In this document: in pieces, positions 50,675 to 62,391 of the stretch
Position numbering within the stretch: position 1 is the stretch's first letter
Layout of the letters: each line of letters starts with the position of its first letter
Origin: Inia geoffrensis
Taxonomy: Eukaryota > Chordata > Mammalia > Artiodactyla > Iniidae
DNA: 64,000 nt
Direction of reading: 5' to 3'
Assembly (NCBI GenBank): GCA_036417435.1
Contig: CM070900.1
Location: forward strand, 116,576,315 to 116,640,314
Translations under genes and position numbers: made by a program
The notes under the pieces: generated by a model
Told to the model about the DNA's origin: nothing
Seen by the model: only the letters and a program-made list of their open reading frames with translations
Database searches by the model: none

Positions 50675-52192
50675 TTAAATGTCTTAAGTTCTTTTCTTCT
50701 ATCAGACCTGGCACACTAACAGTTTTTGCCAGCAAACAAAATATCATGTAATTATCAGTGCAGTAACTGGAGCACAAATTAAAGACAATTAGCAGCATTC
50801 TCCTGTTAATAGAAAAGGAGAATCCCCTTATGACTAAAGGGGATTAGTCATAGCTGTTAAATTTTCTAACTTTTTCCCTTTTTTTATGTCCTTATCTCAG
50901 TTTCTTTACATGACTTATAAATTATTTTAAATGGGCTCAGAAAAAAAAAAAACTGGAGAAATAGTTCAGTGTAGATGCAGCCTCTGACAGTTTCTAAATA
51001 CTGAGGTTTTTAAACTAAATCTGATATTTTCTAAACCAAACTGAAAAATAAAGAGTTGCCTTGATTTTCTCAAATGACTCTTCTTTAAAAAGAAACAGAT
51101 TTTACTCCTTACTTTCCCCTGTTTTCCTCTATTTTACGTTCTTCTTAGAATTTTAACTAAAATTTCAATGGAATTTTTACTGTAACATTCCTTCAAGGTG
51201 GTATCCAGAATATCTGTAAATAAAAGGGCTAATTACAGTTCTAAACTTGAGAGTTACAACCTACTAACCTAATATAAAATTTGTGGAAGTTGAGATAGAT
51301 TCAATCTTTAAATGTGAGGATAATATAGAAATACAAATAAATTGCTTCAAGAAAATAATTTTTTGATGAATTCTAAACCATGAGTTAAAGAACAGAGTCA
51401 TCCAGACACACTGTTTTATTTTGTCATCTCCACAAAGAGAACGTCCAAACTTGTCACTTGCTTGTATGCATATCAAGCAGATACACATTATTTGAGAGGA
51501 AATTATGCTTTAAATACTGTAGAATAGTTATCCATGTTAGTCAGTGAATGTTTGGAACCTTGCTTTAAATCAAGTGAATAAAAAGTTCAATCAGTGCAAA
51601 AGTGTTGGGTTTTTTAATCTCTAAATCCAAAGTAAACCTGCAAATAACTCATGATAATGATCATTATACTCCTTTTCCCTCAATATCATTTCTTTACAGC
51701 TGACTGCCTCCCCTATACTCATATTAAAATTTTTATTAAACTCATTTTATAAAATGAGTAAATAAATAAAAGCAGGGTGTATCATAGTAATACTTTAGGA
51801 CACAGTAATGCATCTCAGAACTGAATTGCAGGGTATATTGATGCTGTGCATGCCTACTTAAAGGTTCTCCGTGCATATAAGTTAAATCATCCTTTTGTTA
51901 ATCTTAAAATCACCAAGGAGAAAACTTTTTGTAGAGAGTTGGAATTAACTGGTGAGAGACTGAAAAAGAAAGCCAGAACGGAAAAATGACAAACTGTATT
52001 TTTGCGAGATTCCAAATCAAAGAAAGCAGTAGCCAGAGTGCTCAGATGTATGTTTAACAGCTGTGACATCAAGCCGTCCCTTTCTCTTCTGTTCCTATCA
52101 ATTTGAAAACAATTCAGAAATGGTTTCCCCACTCTATAGTTGAATCATAGAGATAGTGCACAGCATACCTTCTGTACTTCCCATGTTGTGTA
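50675..52192. other. Unique intron, no clear feature
   Basis: AT-rich sequence without a recognised repeat or exon. Confidence 0.5.
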
Positions 52193-52420
52193 AGACTTCT
52201 TTTTAAATTGGCGTATAGTTGCTTTACAATGTTGTGTTCGTTTCTGCTGTATAGGGAAGTGAATCAGCTCTATGTATACATATATCCCCTCTTTTTTGGA
52301 TTTTCTTCCCAATTAGGTCACCACAGAGCACTGAGTAGAGTTCCCTGTGCTATGCAGCAGGTTCTCATTAGTTATCTATTTTATACATATTAGTGTATAT
52401 ATGTCAATCCCAGTCATGTG
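52193..52420 (-). repeat. L1 3' end fragment, antisense
   Basis: ttgctttacaatgttgtgtt, agttccctgtgctatgcagc and tatatatgtcaatcccagt are the reverse complement of the cetartiodactyl L1 3' UTR. The ttttta at the start marks the old poly-A end. The element is truncated to about 220 bp and has no coding part. Confidence 0.85.
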
Positions 52421-53119
52421 TGGGACATTTTATACTTACACAGCTAGATCTGTTCCTTTACTGCCAAAAAGGTATTGTCTCAACTGCCGTCAAACTATTC
52501 ATTAGCTTTCCTTTAGTAGGAAGTCCAAGAGAGGCCACAATGTTCACGAGGAAAAGCATAACTATCTCCTCTTGAATTCTGTCACTGGATTTAAGATAGG
52601 AGCTCCTCCTTGAACTTGAGGGCTTCAAGACTTTTTGTTGTTTCAGTTCTAATTTGTGTATTTCACATAATTTCCATTTAATTAACTGTAATTTAGAAAT
52701 ATTCCAATGCTTATATTTATTGTGTCTCAGTCATTTTGTGTAGCAAGTTGACACGGAATGGCACCTTCCACCTGTAAGTGCATACACACACCATTCTGTG
52801 TGCTACAAATCCCCTTTTGCTTTGCAAATGCCCGAACTTTGTATGACATTGTATTACTGAGAAACCAACACTAAAAATATTAACATTATAAATAGACCGC
52901 ATAAACCAAGAGGTTTCTTCCAAACTGTAGATTAAAGAACATGTTGCTGATTGTTTCAAAAGCCATGTACTTTGCAGTCTAGACTTCCTTTAACATTGTA
53001 ATTTATTCACTTAAAATGAGCTCCTTCTTAGTAAGAGTATTTTTAAAGTTGACATCCCAACATAGTCTTACTGAACACAATTGGAACGCCTGCCCCCGCC
53101 AAGAATAATGGCTTTGTTT

Positions 53120-53150
53120 GGAAACAAAACAAAACAAAACAATAACAACA
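53120..53150. repeat. Short (CAAAA)n run
   Basis: Three acaaa-type units in an A-rich stretch. Confidence 0.75.
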
Positions 53151-53999
53151 CTGTTAGTTAAATTAAAGTAAATGAAATTCCATAGTATGGAATATGTATT
53201 TGTGTTTCTTTTGAAATATGTTGGACCATTAATAGGAATAAGAGAACCACTCTAAATGTTTGGATATTTGACTTTTAATTTTAAGTTGGAACAGTTTAGC
53301 TTAAGAAATCACTAACATTTAAGTAACATTTCAACAAATGTAACTGTTTGGAAACTACAACGGAGACCGCCTCCTGCCTTCTGTCTTGCAAGGATTGATT
53401 TGGAAGGCCCTGAGGGAGAAAATATTGGAGTTAGAAGGTAAAACTGAAGCCATTGTGGAAAGGAAGAAGTTACACTCTTCCTGTTATGACAGGAAACATA
53501 GACAAATGTGCTTCCTGAGCATTTGCTCAGCAGGGAATGAAGTAGTCTTTGACCTTTACCTTAGGTACATTTTGGCTTTGTTCAACTAGTAAACATGTTT
53601 TTGCCCCCAAAATATTAATCTGGTTTATTTGGTTCTTTTCAGACTCAAATTATATATTTCATGTACATGAGGTATAGAGAAACAAGTATTTATGACTGCA
53701 TCTGCAGACTGGATTTAGAATGTAAATCAGCCCCTTAACAAACCAAGCAAACCTCAACAGCATGTATAAAAAAATTTAAAACATATTGTGTTATATATAG
53801 TCTTCTCTTTTTAAAATCCAAAACATTCTTAAAAATGGACCACAATAAAATGTTTTAAATCCTAAATTTAATAGTTATAACTCATCATCTGCCTTTTCCT
53901 CATGTACATAAATATATCAGAAATCAGCTATGACAAGTTTTAAAACCCAGACTTTGAATTTGTTAAGACGCTCAAGTTTATTAATATGCGTTCAGTTAT

Positions 54000-54640
54000 T
54001 TAACTGTAATCTAACCCATTGTTTTATTATGTTTCCTCGAAACAGTGTGCAATGCACAAGATTTAAAGTCTTATTTTGGTGTTTGGGGTGTTGACTTAGG
54101 GTGAGAGGTCGGTAGAGTCCTAAATTCCACATGCTAAGCCCCCTATTTTAATCCTTCTATCGCATTCAGAATTTTAGGAACTACTGCTTGAAACCCTTTG
54201 GAAACCCTACTGCATTGCAGTGAAATGCGGCTCAGTTTGCTGAAGGCTAACGAGGACAATAGTCCTCTTTGCAGCAGAACACACTGCTGTCTCATCCTCG
54301 CAAGTTATGCTGGAGGGTTACAAGCACATGGTAGCAGTCTGCTTAAAAGAGTCCCTCACTGCTCTTTAAAGAGCCTTTCATTTATGGTGGCAGGCCCCGT
54401 CATTGTATAAAGGAGCGCTTGTCTAGAACACAAGTCTGCAGTGGCACTACTTCCTCCCACCGAGAGTAATCATCAAGCCTAAAGCTCGCAAGCCTTTCTA
54501 ATGACAGACTGAATTAAACAAAATAAAATTGAAGAGGAATACTTTAGAACAGTTGCACCATTACTTACTGTCAGGAACAAGCCAGGGGAAGAAAAAGAGC
54601 ATTTAAGAGGGCATTTCCCTTTTTTTTCAATTAAAGATTG
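54000..54640. promoter_or_regulatory. Candidate intronic conserved element
   Basis: Balanced-composition, repeat-free sequence inside AT-rich intron. It contains a near-palindrome tgtgcaatgcaca (54046-54058), a perfect 14-bp palindrome GCTCTTTAAAGAGC (54361-54374) and several TAAT words. Conservation was not measured. Confidence 0.25.
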
Positions 54641-55894
54641 TCGTTGCAGACTCTTGACTCCATCCCTAACCCTTTAAACACATAGGAAGACCTAGCGGCT
54701 CTGGATTAGAGAGCGCATTGTATCCGTGAACTGCCCATCTTGTCCCTCATTAGTCACTCCGTTTCCTTAACTAGGAGGAAACTGGGAGATTCTTTAGGCT
54801 GTGGGTGAGGAGGGCTGGATTTAAACTATTTCCATAGGATTACAGTTGTATTCCTCGTGACTCTATTTGGATGAAAAAAACCGTGATAAAAACCTCAAAA
54901 CTTTGAAAATACAATTAGCTAGGTATATTAGTCCCAAACGCATTCTAAAATTATGAAACTAATATTACTTTACGATTTAAAGAAACGAGTAAAAAGTTTC
55001 CCCACTCACTGAGCAGACTCGCTGATAAGTTCAATAAGATCAGGCTGAAAGAACTCTGATTGGTGGGATGAAGTGTTGGAGACCCATAGGTAAAAGTATC
55101 TTTGCCTCCCTTAGTAATGCATCTGAAGTCATTTAGAGTTAGGCCTCAGTTATTCTCAGAGATGTGAATAGCTGCTGTTTCCAAAGGTCTTTTTCTTTCA
55201 TTTATTCTTTCCTGTAAGGTGCAAGGACTCCTACCATTAAAATATGGTAGGAAAGTTCTCCTGAGGTGACTTTATGAATGGAGCCAGGATTGGGAGGGTG
55301 AACAGAGGCCTGCGTGTGGTGTGGAGACTCATGATTAAATGCCCTTTCTGTTACACAGTAGTCTAACTAATTTCTGTGCCCTGTAGGAAATGATACAGGA
55401 CTTGTCCTCTGTTTTAGAACTTGTTATTTACATTGACTGTGTGTAAATCAGAGACCCACCTTTTTTTATTCTGGCTGTAAACAGGCTTGTATTTGCTACC
55501 AACCAAAATGCCCCTCATTCTGTGAAATTTAAATAAACATCCATAAATATAGAACTAGTGTGTGCCCACTAGTGCATGCATGTGGTTCTCACTGGCTTTA
55601 GTGGGAATGTCTGGAGGTCTGAGGGCAGAGGTAGCTGCAGAGTCCACACAAAAGGAGCTTTGGTTTATTGTCAGAACCTAGAAACCAACTTCTTCTCAAT
55701 TTTAGTAGTATTTTTTTTTATTTTAACCTAGAAAGCTGTCCTTATACTAATTAATAAGTTGTGCACTACCCTGCTGTGCTCATCAGAATTGCTGACAGTT
55801 CTTAGTGTACCTGTACAGTGCTTGATGAGTGGTTGGAGGGGTCCATGCTGTACTGACCTTCAGCCCCTGAAATGCACAGTTGTCTAAAAGAGGG

Positions 55895-56115
55895 AAGGAA
55901 CACTGACTAATGGAAAGAAAGATGGATTTTGTGTGAAGAGGGTTCTATTTCTAGTTCATCAGCGACTAGTTTTGTGACTGTGGATAAGGCAGTTCATGCC
56001 TTTGTTTACAGTATCATCTGAGAAATGGGGATGATAAACTGTGCCCAATAATAAGTTAAAAGAGATGCTGTCAAATGGAGCAAGATAGCTTAGAAAGTCT
56101 TTGAAAACTTCTTAG
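55895..56115 (+). repeat. MIR SINE, sense, diverged
   Basis: gttctatttctagttcatca, gactagttttgtgactgtgg, ataaggcagttcatgccttt and catctgagaaatggggatga follow MIR order. Confidence 0.8.
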
Positions 56116-56404
56116 AAAAAAGTCACCAAATAAAGTCAACACTCTTACCTAAAAACAATTATACAAAATACGATATGCTCCAATTTCACCAACAAACCCA
56201 CACACAAAATTTGACGCAATCCAGTTTTTCTCCTATTCATTTTTACTAAATGTACATTTTTACTATAAGTTAATGTGACAAAAAAGACAAATAACTATGT
56301 GAAATTTTCCTCTCTCAGTGGCAAACTTCTTATTAACATAATTTGAGCGTGCATGGAAATCCATTTTTAGCCATTCAGTTTTGATTGCCAAAAAAAATGA
56401 GTAA

Positions 56405-56585
56405 TTATTCCACCCATCTATCCATTCATTCATTCAACGAATATTTAGCCAAGTATTGTATTGGGACTTCAGGTTACAAGAGCAGACAGGAGATGTTCCG
56501 GGCTTTCACGGGAAACTTGAGGTTTAGTTGAGAGAGCAATCTTTTACAGTACGTAACAAGAAGTGACTGAGCCTGATGCATCATA
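56405..56585 (-). repeat. L2 LINE fragment, antisense
   Basis: ccattcattcattcaacgaa, tatttagccaagtattgta and ttcaggttacaagagcagac match the reversed L2 terminus. Confidence 0.75.
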
Positions 56586-56589
56586 AAAA

Positions 56590-56835
56590 AAAATACTACC
56601 TACCTTGTATAGTGTTTCACAGTCAACAAGTCACTTACACTTGTGTGTTCCTTAGTTTAACTCTCATCATAACTCTGTAAGATACCTGTCATTACCTCCA
56701 CTTTACAGGTGAGGAAACTGGGGTACGGGTAAGTTAAACAATTTACCCGAGGCCAAGGACACACGGCTCATACATGGCAGAGCTTAGACTTGATTTTCAA
56801 TTCCCATGTTTTTGCTTCCACAGTACAGAGCCCCA
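56590..56835 (-). repeat. MIR SINE, antisense
   Basis: ttaactctcatcataactct, cattacctccactttacagg, tgaggaaactggggtacgg, caatttacccgaggccaagg and ggcagagcttagacttgatt match the reversed MIR order closely. Confidence 0.93.
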
Positions 56836-57139
56836 GTGATGATGCATATATATTGCCTCTTTTAAAATATTTTAATGTGAATTTGCTACTTTATCAATCT
56901 GGACAGTTGTTTTTCTGTGCATTTTCAGCACTATACCTAATTTAATATTGTCTACTACAATTCTTTACAGTCTTTTATATCTCTTCTAACTACAGAAAGA
57001 AAGTGATCCAGTTTTATTTCTTGGAATATTAAAATTAGAATGACTATGGTAACATATTGATGAGATTGAGTAACCAAAACCTAAGACATTCTACAGAATG
57101 AAATTGCAGAAATAGATTCTTGTTATAAACTGTATTCCA

Positions 57140-58260
57140 TTCACTGTAATCTTCCCCTTTACCCAAAGGTCTGTGCTACGTAGGCATAGAATCTGAACAT
57201 CTAAATCTGGAATAAATCTTTTAAAGGTGTCTAGTCCAGCTTCCTGTTGAATTCAGGGACGCCTTCTAGACCTTCCTTGATATGCAGCCCTACTTGAACA
57301 TGTTCAGGAATGAACTGCTTCTTACTGCATGGGACTAGATCCACTCTTGGACCGTTCTCATCACTAGGTTTCCCCCTGTTTTGAACCTCTTTATGATTTT
57401 CAGCAATACTTTCTAACTCTGCTCTATAGAACAAAACAGAATAACTCATCTGCCTCTTCACATGGCCCCGAAGTCTGCAGATCTTGGAAAGTGTTTGGCA
57501 TTTCTCTTTTAACTGTTTTTCTGGGTTAAACATTCCAGATTCCCTCAATGATCTCTCCTGCAAAATTATTCTCAGACCCTACATCGACCTGTTTGCCATC
57601 CTATAGATGCTCTAATTTTGTCGGTGTCACCCAGTGTCTTCTTAAAATTCTCAGAGCTGAACGTAGTACCAAAGATTAGTTAGTGCTGACTAACTAAGAG
57701 ATCATTAGGATAATTAGCTCCCACCGTGGAACACTATAACTTTAGATCCTTTTCCCAAAAACAGCTATCATGTTAGTTTTCCTCCAACCTGAGATTATGT
57801 AATTCTGTTTTTTTTTTTTTAATACGAATGAAGACTTTAATATTACCTGTGTTTCTTTTCGTTTGTGACCCAGCTTTCTGTAGAGTGAGCTATGTATGTA
57901 TAAAGACTCTACTATCTACTGGGTTATCACCCAGATTTGTTTAGTGTGTGGATCTGATAAGCATGCAAGCTACATCTTCACCTACACCACTAATAAAAAT
58001 GGTGCCTGGGACAGGAAAGTACCTCTTGAACTCTGTGGCCCTTTGCAAGAGACTGTCCTTAAACTTAACACCAATTAATTAATTCATATTTAACTCATCT
58101 ACATTACTACTAGCTAATCTCAAATTTATAGTATTGTGATGAGGATTTCATCAAATACGTTGCCAAATACATGTTCTTTAAAAATCTGATCTCATTAGAA
58201 AGTTCAGTAAATTTTTGCTCAATGAATGCGGTCATCTGAATTCTTAGATCCTCCCCCCTT
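57140..58260 (-). repeat. Ancient CR1/L3-type LINE, antisense
   Basis: The order of blocks matches reversed CR1/L3 3' sequence: ggcatagaatctgaacatc, aaaggtgtctagtccagctt, ctgggttaaacattccagat, tccctcaatgatctctcctg, gaccctacatcgacctgttt, gctctaattttgtcggtgtc, cttcttaaaattctcagagc. More diverged matches follow (taataaaaatggtgcctggg). A T-run at about 57809 interrupts it. A 110-codon minus-strand frame at 57231-57563 lies inside and is most likely fortuitous. Family assignment is from memory. Confidence 0.7.
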
Positions 58261-58494
58261 TACCTCTGTATCCTGTGATTGTAAAACTCAGTTTTTACCT
58301 TCACACTTTTTCTGTCCTTCATGATGAGTCATCAGGGCAAGGAATAAAGACCACTTTCCTATGAACTTTTTGAATTATTTTTTTCTTTCTTCAAGAAAAG
58401 TAAAACAATAAATTGTCAAAAAGACAAGTTTAAAAATTATCTACTTTTAGCAGAAAATGTTATTGAGACATTCGGTTTAAAATAGAGTATTTCC

Positions 58495-58830
58495 ATTCTG
58501 TAATCCATTCGTTCATTGAGTATCCATTGGTCAGTCTTTGTGAGGCCAGAGGTGGGGTTTTCAGGGAGCTCAAAAAGCCAACAGGAGAGGCAGACTCAAA
58601 CAACCAATCAACTCTGTAATATTAGAATGAGTCTCATAATAAAGGTTTGTGAAAAGCTCTAGAGGGTAACAACGAGGGAGGAATGAGTGTTATCTGAATG
58701 TGACAATGAAAGCTTCATAGAAGAAGTTGACATTTAAAGGAAGCCTTACAGCACCATGGGAGCCTGCCAGCGGCCAGATGGAAAGGGGGAGGGACGTAAT
58801 GCCATGATCAGCTTTCTCTGAGTACAAGAT
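58495..58830 (-). repeat. L2 LINE fragment, antisense
   Basis: ccattcgttcattgagtatc, gtcagtctttgtgaggccag, aaagctctagagggtaacaa, agaagttgacatttaaagga and gcctgccagcggccagatgg follow the reversed L2 order. Confidence 0.7.
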
Positions 58831-59174
58831 AAGAAATAACCAATATGGTAGGTTTCATTTCCTATTCCTCTTGATTGGGTTAACATCTACTGTTATTTTT
58901 CTTGCTCAGTCTCGAAGAAGGATTGGTCAGAAAACAAAAACTGAATTCACCCAACTCTGGATAAAAATACAATTCAGATCATTACACATGACTGGAAATA
59001 GAACATTATTCGCCAAGGAATATACATTTTGATTCAAATGAAGGAAATTCCTTTGGAGCTTTAAGGAATTAAATGACTGTTTTTCCTCCAGCCATGAGGA
59101 TGAGACGTGAACAAGGGAAATACATATTTACATGTAGTAGAAGCCCGAACACCCAGCACCAATGTCTGATGTGG

Positions 59175-59245
59175 AGAACACAGTCAGCATTGGTCGGCAC
59201 AATGGTTGGCATGTAGAAAATGCTCAATAAAAATTGCTTGAATTA
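59175..59245 (+). repeat. L2/MIR-type 3' tail fragment
   Basis: atggttggcatgtagaaaat followed by gctcaataaaaattgcttga resembles the shared L2/MIR terminus. Confidence 0.6.
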
Positions 59246-60653
59246 CTTTCATGTTTCTGTAAATAGATTTTCCTTATTTCTTTATAAGGAATATAAACTG
59301 TATGGAGCTGTATTTAATGAATGTTCCTTTTCTCACTTTCAAATTCTAATTTCAATTATTGATTCATACCTAATAAGTTCTAGAGTAATTGTCAGCATGA
59401 GATGTGTGATGCCTGCCCTTATGCTAGGATTTAAAACTCGAGGTTAATATAGAACTTAACACTGAGTGTCTTAATAAAACATCATCATTACATTTGAGGC
59501 TGTTTCAAGAGGTAAAGAAAAAAAACATAAAATGCTCAATGTTTACAGAGTAATCTTGCCTTCCATACATATATTACATATGAAGTCTCTTTAATTTTGA
59601 AAACTAAATGTAAATTATAGTGACCACTTAAATAATATTGGTTTTCTTCTCTTCTTGGTGCACTTTGATTGATGTAAACACTGGAAAAGAGCATCTCTTT
59701 GCCTAACTGCTGTAAAAACAGTTTTCCATCTCACCTAAGGTTCAAAATATGTTATTGAAATAGAAATGGACTTGTCCCCGTTACAAACAATTGTCAAGTT
59801 ATGAAAAATGTAATCATTACAATGCATTATTATATTTAAGTATAAAAGCTCTGAATTGCAATCTTTGTCATTGAGTGGCATGTTTTAAACGAAGGGTAAT
59901 ATCCCAGTTCTCTTAAGAAAGCTTAATGCTGAAAAACAATTTTATCTAACTGTGAACAATGAGAAAAAGCATTATAAAATACATTTTGAGTATGCTATGA
60001 AGAATATGAACATAATACAGAATTAAACAGTGCAATTAGAGTAGGTTTTGAAGATATTTTCTTAAATGCTTTAATATAGTCATTTCAGTTTGCAGTTTTA
60101 ATGAAAAGAAGCCATATGCACTGACTTTCTGACAGGTATTATTAAATAAGTATGCATTATCCAGCAGCCTATTTGGTTACACAAAAGTTGAGGAGTACCT
60201 AAAAGTAAACACAAGTAGTGGCTTTAATGATATTTCTGTGCTGAAATGTACTTTGAGGGTGAGTGTTGTAACGTGCTAAATTCTGAGGTTTGAGTACAAC
60301 AGAAACCATACTGTATCGAGACATTCCACCTACAGTTTGTGGTCATGAAAGTCTGATTAAAAGTGGTTTTAGATATATGAAAGTATTTTGGGTCAGTGCC
60401 CTCTGCATTGAACGTACTCTGTAGCTTACTTCACTAAACAAAATACCAATGTGCAAGTATATTTGCATGACTAAATTGCATCTAAGAGAATTATTAAAAG
60501 ACATTTTGTATAAATCTGTATAATTAATGATGATACTTTTTATCCATTCCAAAAAGATAGCTTTTATTTAGCTCATTCCTAATACCAATCATGACTCATC
60601 TGAATGAGCCAGAATAAAAAAAGTTTCTAAAGTAGTATGATAATCAGATATGA

Positions 60654-60812
60654 AAATAAAACACTGGCTATGTTTTATAAGAACAGGTTAGAAAGACAGT
60701 CAATAAACATAAAACAGAAGGTGAGACACTGGAAATAAAACACTAGCTATATTTTATTAGAAGCACTTTAGATATACAATCAATAAACATAAAACAGAAG
60801 GTGAGACATTGG
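60654..60812. repeat. 80-bp tandem duplication
   Basis: Two adjacent copies share aaataaaacac, then caataaacataaaacagaag and gtgagaca-tgg. The 24 bases around the centre of each unit have diverged, while the ends are nearly identical. Confidence 0.9.
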
Positions 60813-61069
60813 CAATCATTACAAAGAAAAATTATCCCAGTTGCAACACAAATAACATATCTGAGTAGATATTGACTAGCCGATGTGGGCTGGTAAATAC
60901 CTAAATGCTGTATTTTCCAAAGAATGATCAGTGGGAATTCCATAGTTCAGCTTTATCTTTCTATCAGGAAGACTGTAGTGAGATCCTCAAATAGCCTTGA
61001 TCAGGACTCTTTGAGCCACTAAGACAGGTATATTTTGTAAGTTCTATTCCTGTAAGTCAACTAAGAAAG

Positions 61070-61330
61070 GGATGGGAACTAAGATTTATTGAGCTTCTAC
61101 TTTAAACACAAAGCTTGATACTGTACATATGCTATTTTATGTAATCCTTGCAGCAACCCCACAAGTAGGTGTTATCTCCATTTTATAGATGAAAAATCAG
61201 ACTCGGAGAAAAATCACATTTGAAGAAGTTAAGTGAATTTCTCATGACTAATAAATAGCAGATCAGCATTCAAATCTAGGGTCCCCTGAATCCCGACCCC
61301 ATGTTCTTCCCTTTCTATCATGCTGCCTTC
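61070..61330 (-). repeat. MIR SINE, antisense
   Basis: agatttattgagcttctact, tgtaatccttgcagcaaccc, ctccattttatagatgaaaa, cattcaaatctagggtcccc and ctttctatcatgctgcc match the reversed MIR. Confidence 0.9.
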
Positions 61331-61529
61331 AGTGCAGATGTGATTAAAGAATATAATCATTATTAAAGTGTAGATTTATCTTTTTAAAATTCTGTTTGTG
61401 AGTTGCTAAATAAAAATTTGGTGGGGAAAGCTATCACAGTTTTATATAACATACATCAGTTTGATATTTCTAAAAATGACATAATAGTTTTCCCTATTTC
61501 ATTTTTTATACTACAGATTTTTAATGTGT

Positions 61530-62150
61530 GCCCATATGTCTGCTGTTCTAGGCACTGGAGATATAGCAGTGGGCAAAATAAAAACGGTACATGCCCTTGT
61601 GGAACGTGCACCGTAGTGGAGGAGACAGACATTAAACAAATGATCACACACGAAATTATACAAGTTATAAAATATGATAAGTACTATAAGAAACAATAAA
61701 GGGGTGATGGGTAAAACAATAAGTATTAACAGAAGTGTGGGGAAATGAGGAGACCAGGAAGTCAGCTTTTCTGTCTGCTAGTGCACACTTCCTGTCAACA
61801 CACTTATTTAGGCGTGTGGGATAGGGGACATTCCAAGTCCACTCAGCGGTCTCTAGTTTGGGTGACTGAGTTTATGGTGAGATGGGGGACCCAGGAAGGG
61901 GAGCAGATTCGAGGGTGAAGGTGAGTTTGGGCTTTGGGGGTTTGAGATTCCTAGGACTTTTAGATAGACACATGAGTGGAGGACATCCATGGGATGGCTG
62001 GAGACAAAGAGAAAGAAAAGGAGCAGGACTCTAGATTTAGGAGTTACACCCAAGTAGGCAGTAGATAAAACTGAGCTGACCTCTGCAAGATGGGTTGGAT
62101 TTGAAGTTGAGGAAAAAAATTTAGTTATTATTTTCAAAGGTGACTATTTA
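61530..62150 (-). repeat. L2 LINE, antisense
   Basis: gctgttctaggcactggaga, tatagcagtgggcaaaataa, catgcccttgtggaacgtgc, gtggaggagacagacattaa, gataagtactataagaaaca, then ggggagcagattcgagggtg and gaggacatccatgggatg follow the reversed L2 order. Diverged L2-like sequence may continue to about 63100 beyond the SINE. Confidence 0.75.
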
Positions 62151-62163
62151 AAAGTCAGTCAGG

Positions 62164-62378
62164 GGGCTTCCCTGGTGGCGCAGTGGTTGAGAGTCCGCCT
62201 GCTGATGCAGGGGACACGGGTTCGTGCCCCGGTCTGGGAAGGTCCCACATGCCGCGGAGCGGCTGCGCCCGTGAGCCATGCCCGCTGAGCCTGCGCATCC
62301 GGAGCCTGTTGCTCCGCAACGGCAGAGGCCACAACAGTGAGAGGCCCGCGTACCGCAAAAAAAAATAAAAATAAAAAT
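62164..62378 (+). repeat. CHR SINE, sense
   Basis: CHR element inserted next to an old L2 copy, with an (AAAAAT)n tail. Target-site duplication: aaaagtcagtcag at 62150-62162 and 62379-62391. Confidence 0.96.
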
Positions 62379-62391
62379 AAAAGTCAGTCAG

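Larger units (their letters stand above)
52421..55894. other. Repeat-poor unique block
   Basis: No interspersed repeat recognised in 3.5 kb, only a short (CAAAA)n run. It contains the complex segment 54000-54640, listed separately. Confidence 0.45.
58831..61069. other. Unique AT-rich intron
   Basis: Apart from an L2-like tail at 59175 and an 80-bp tandem duplication at 60654, nothing was recognised. Confidence 0.45.

Noticed and set aside
57231..57563. 110-codon minus-strand frame
   Set aside because: It lies in the CR1/L3-type repeat in a region expected to be 3' UTR, and shows no reverse-transcriptase or endonuclease motif.
60654..60812. CRISPR-like direct repeats
   Set aside because: Two tandem 80-bp units in a mammalian intron, with no spacers and no cas genes.
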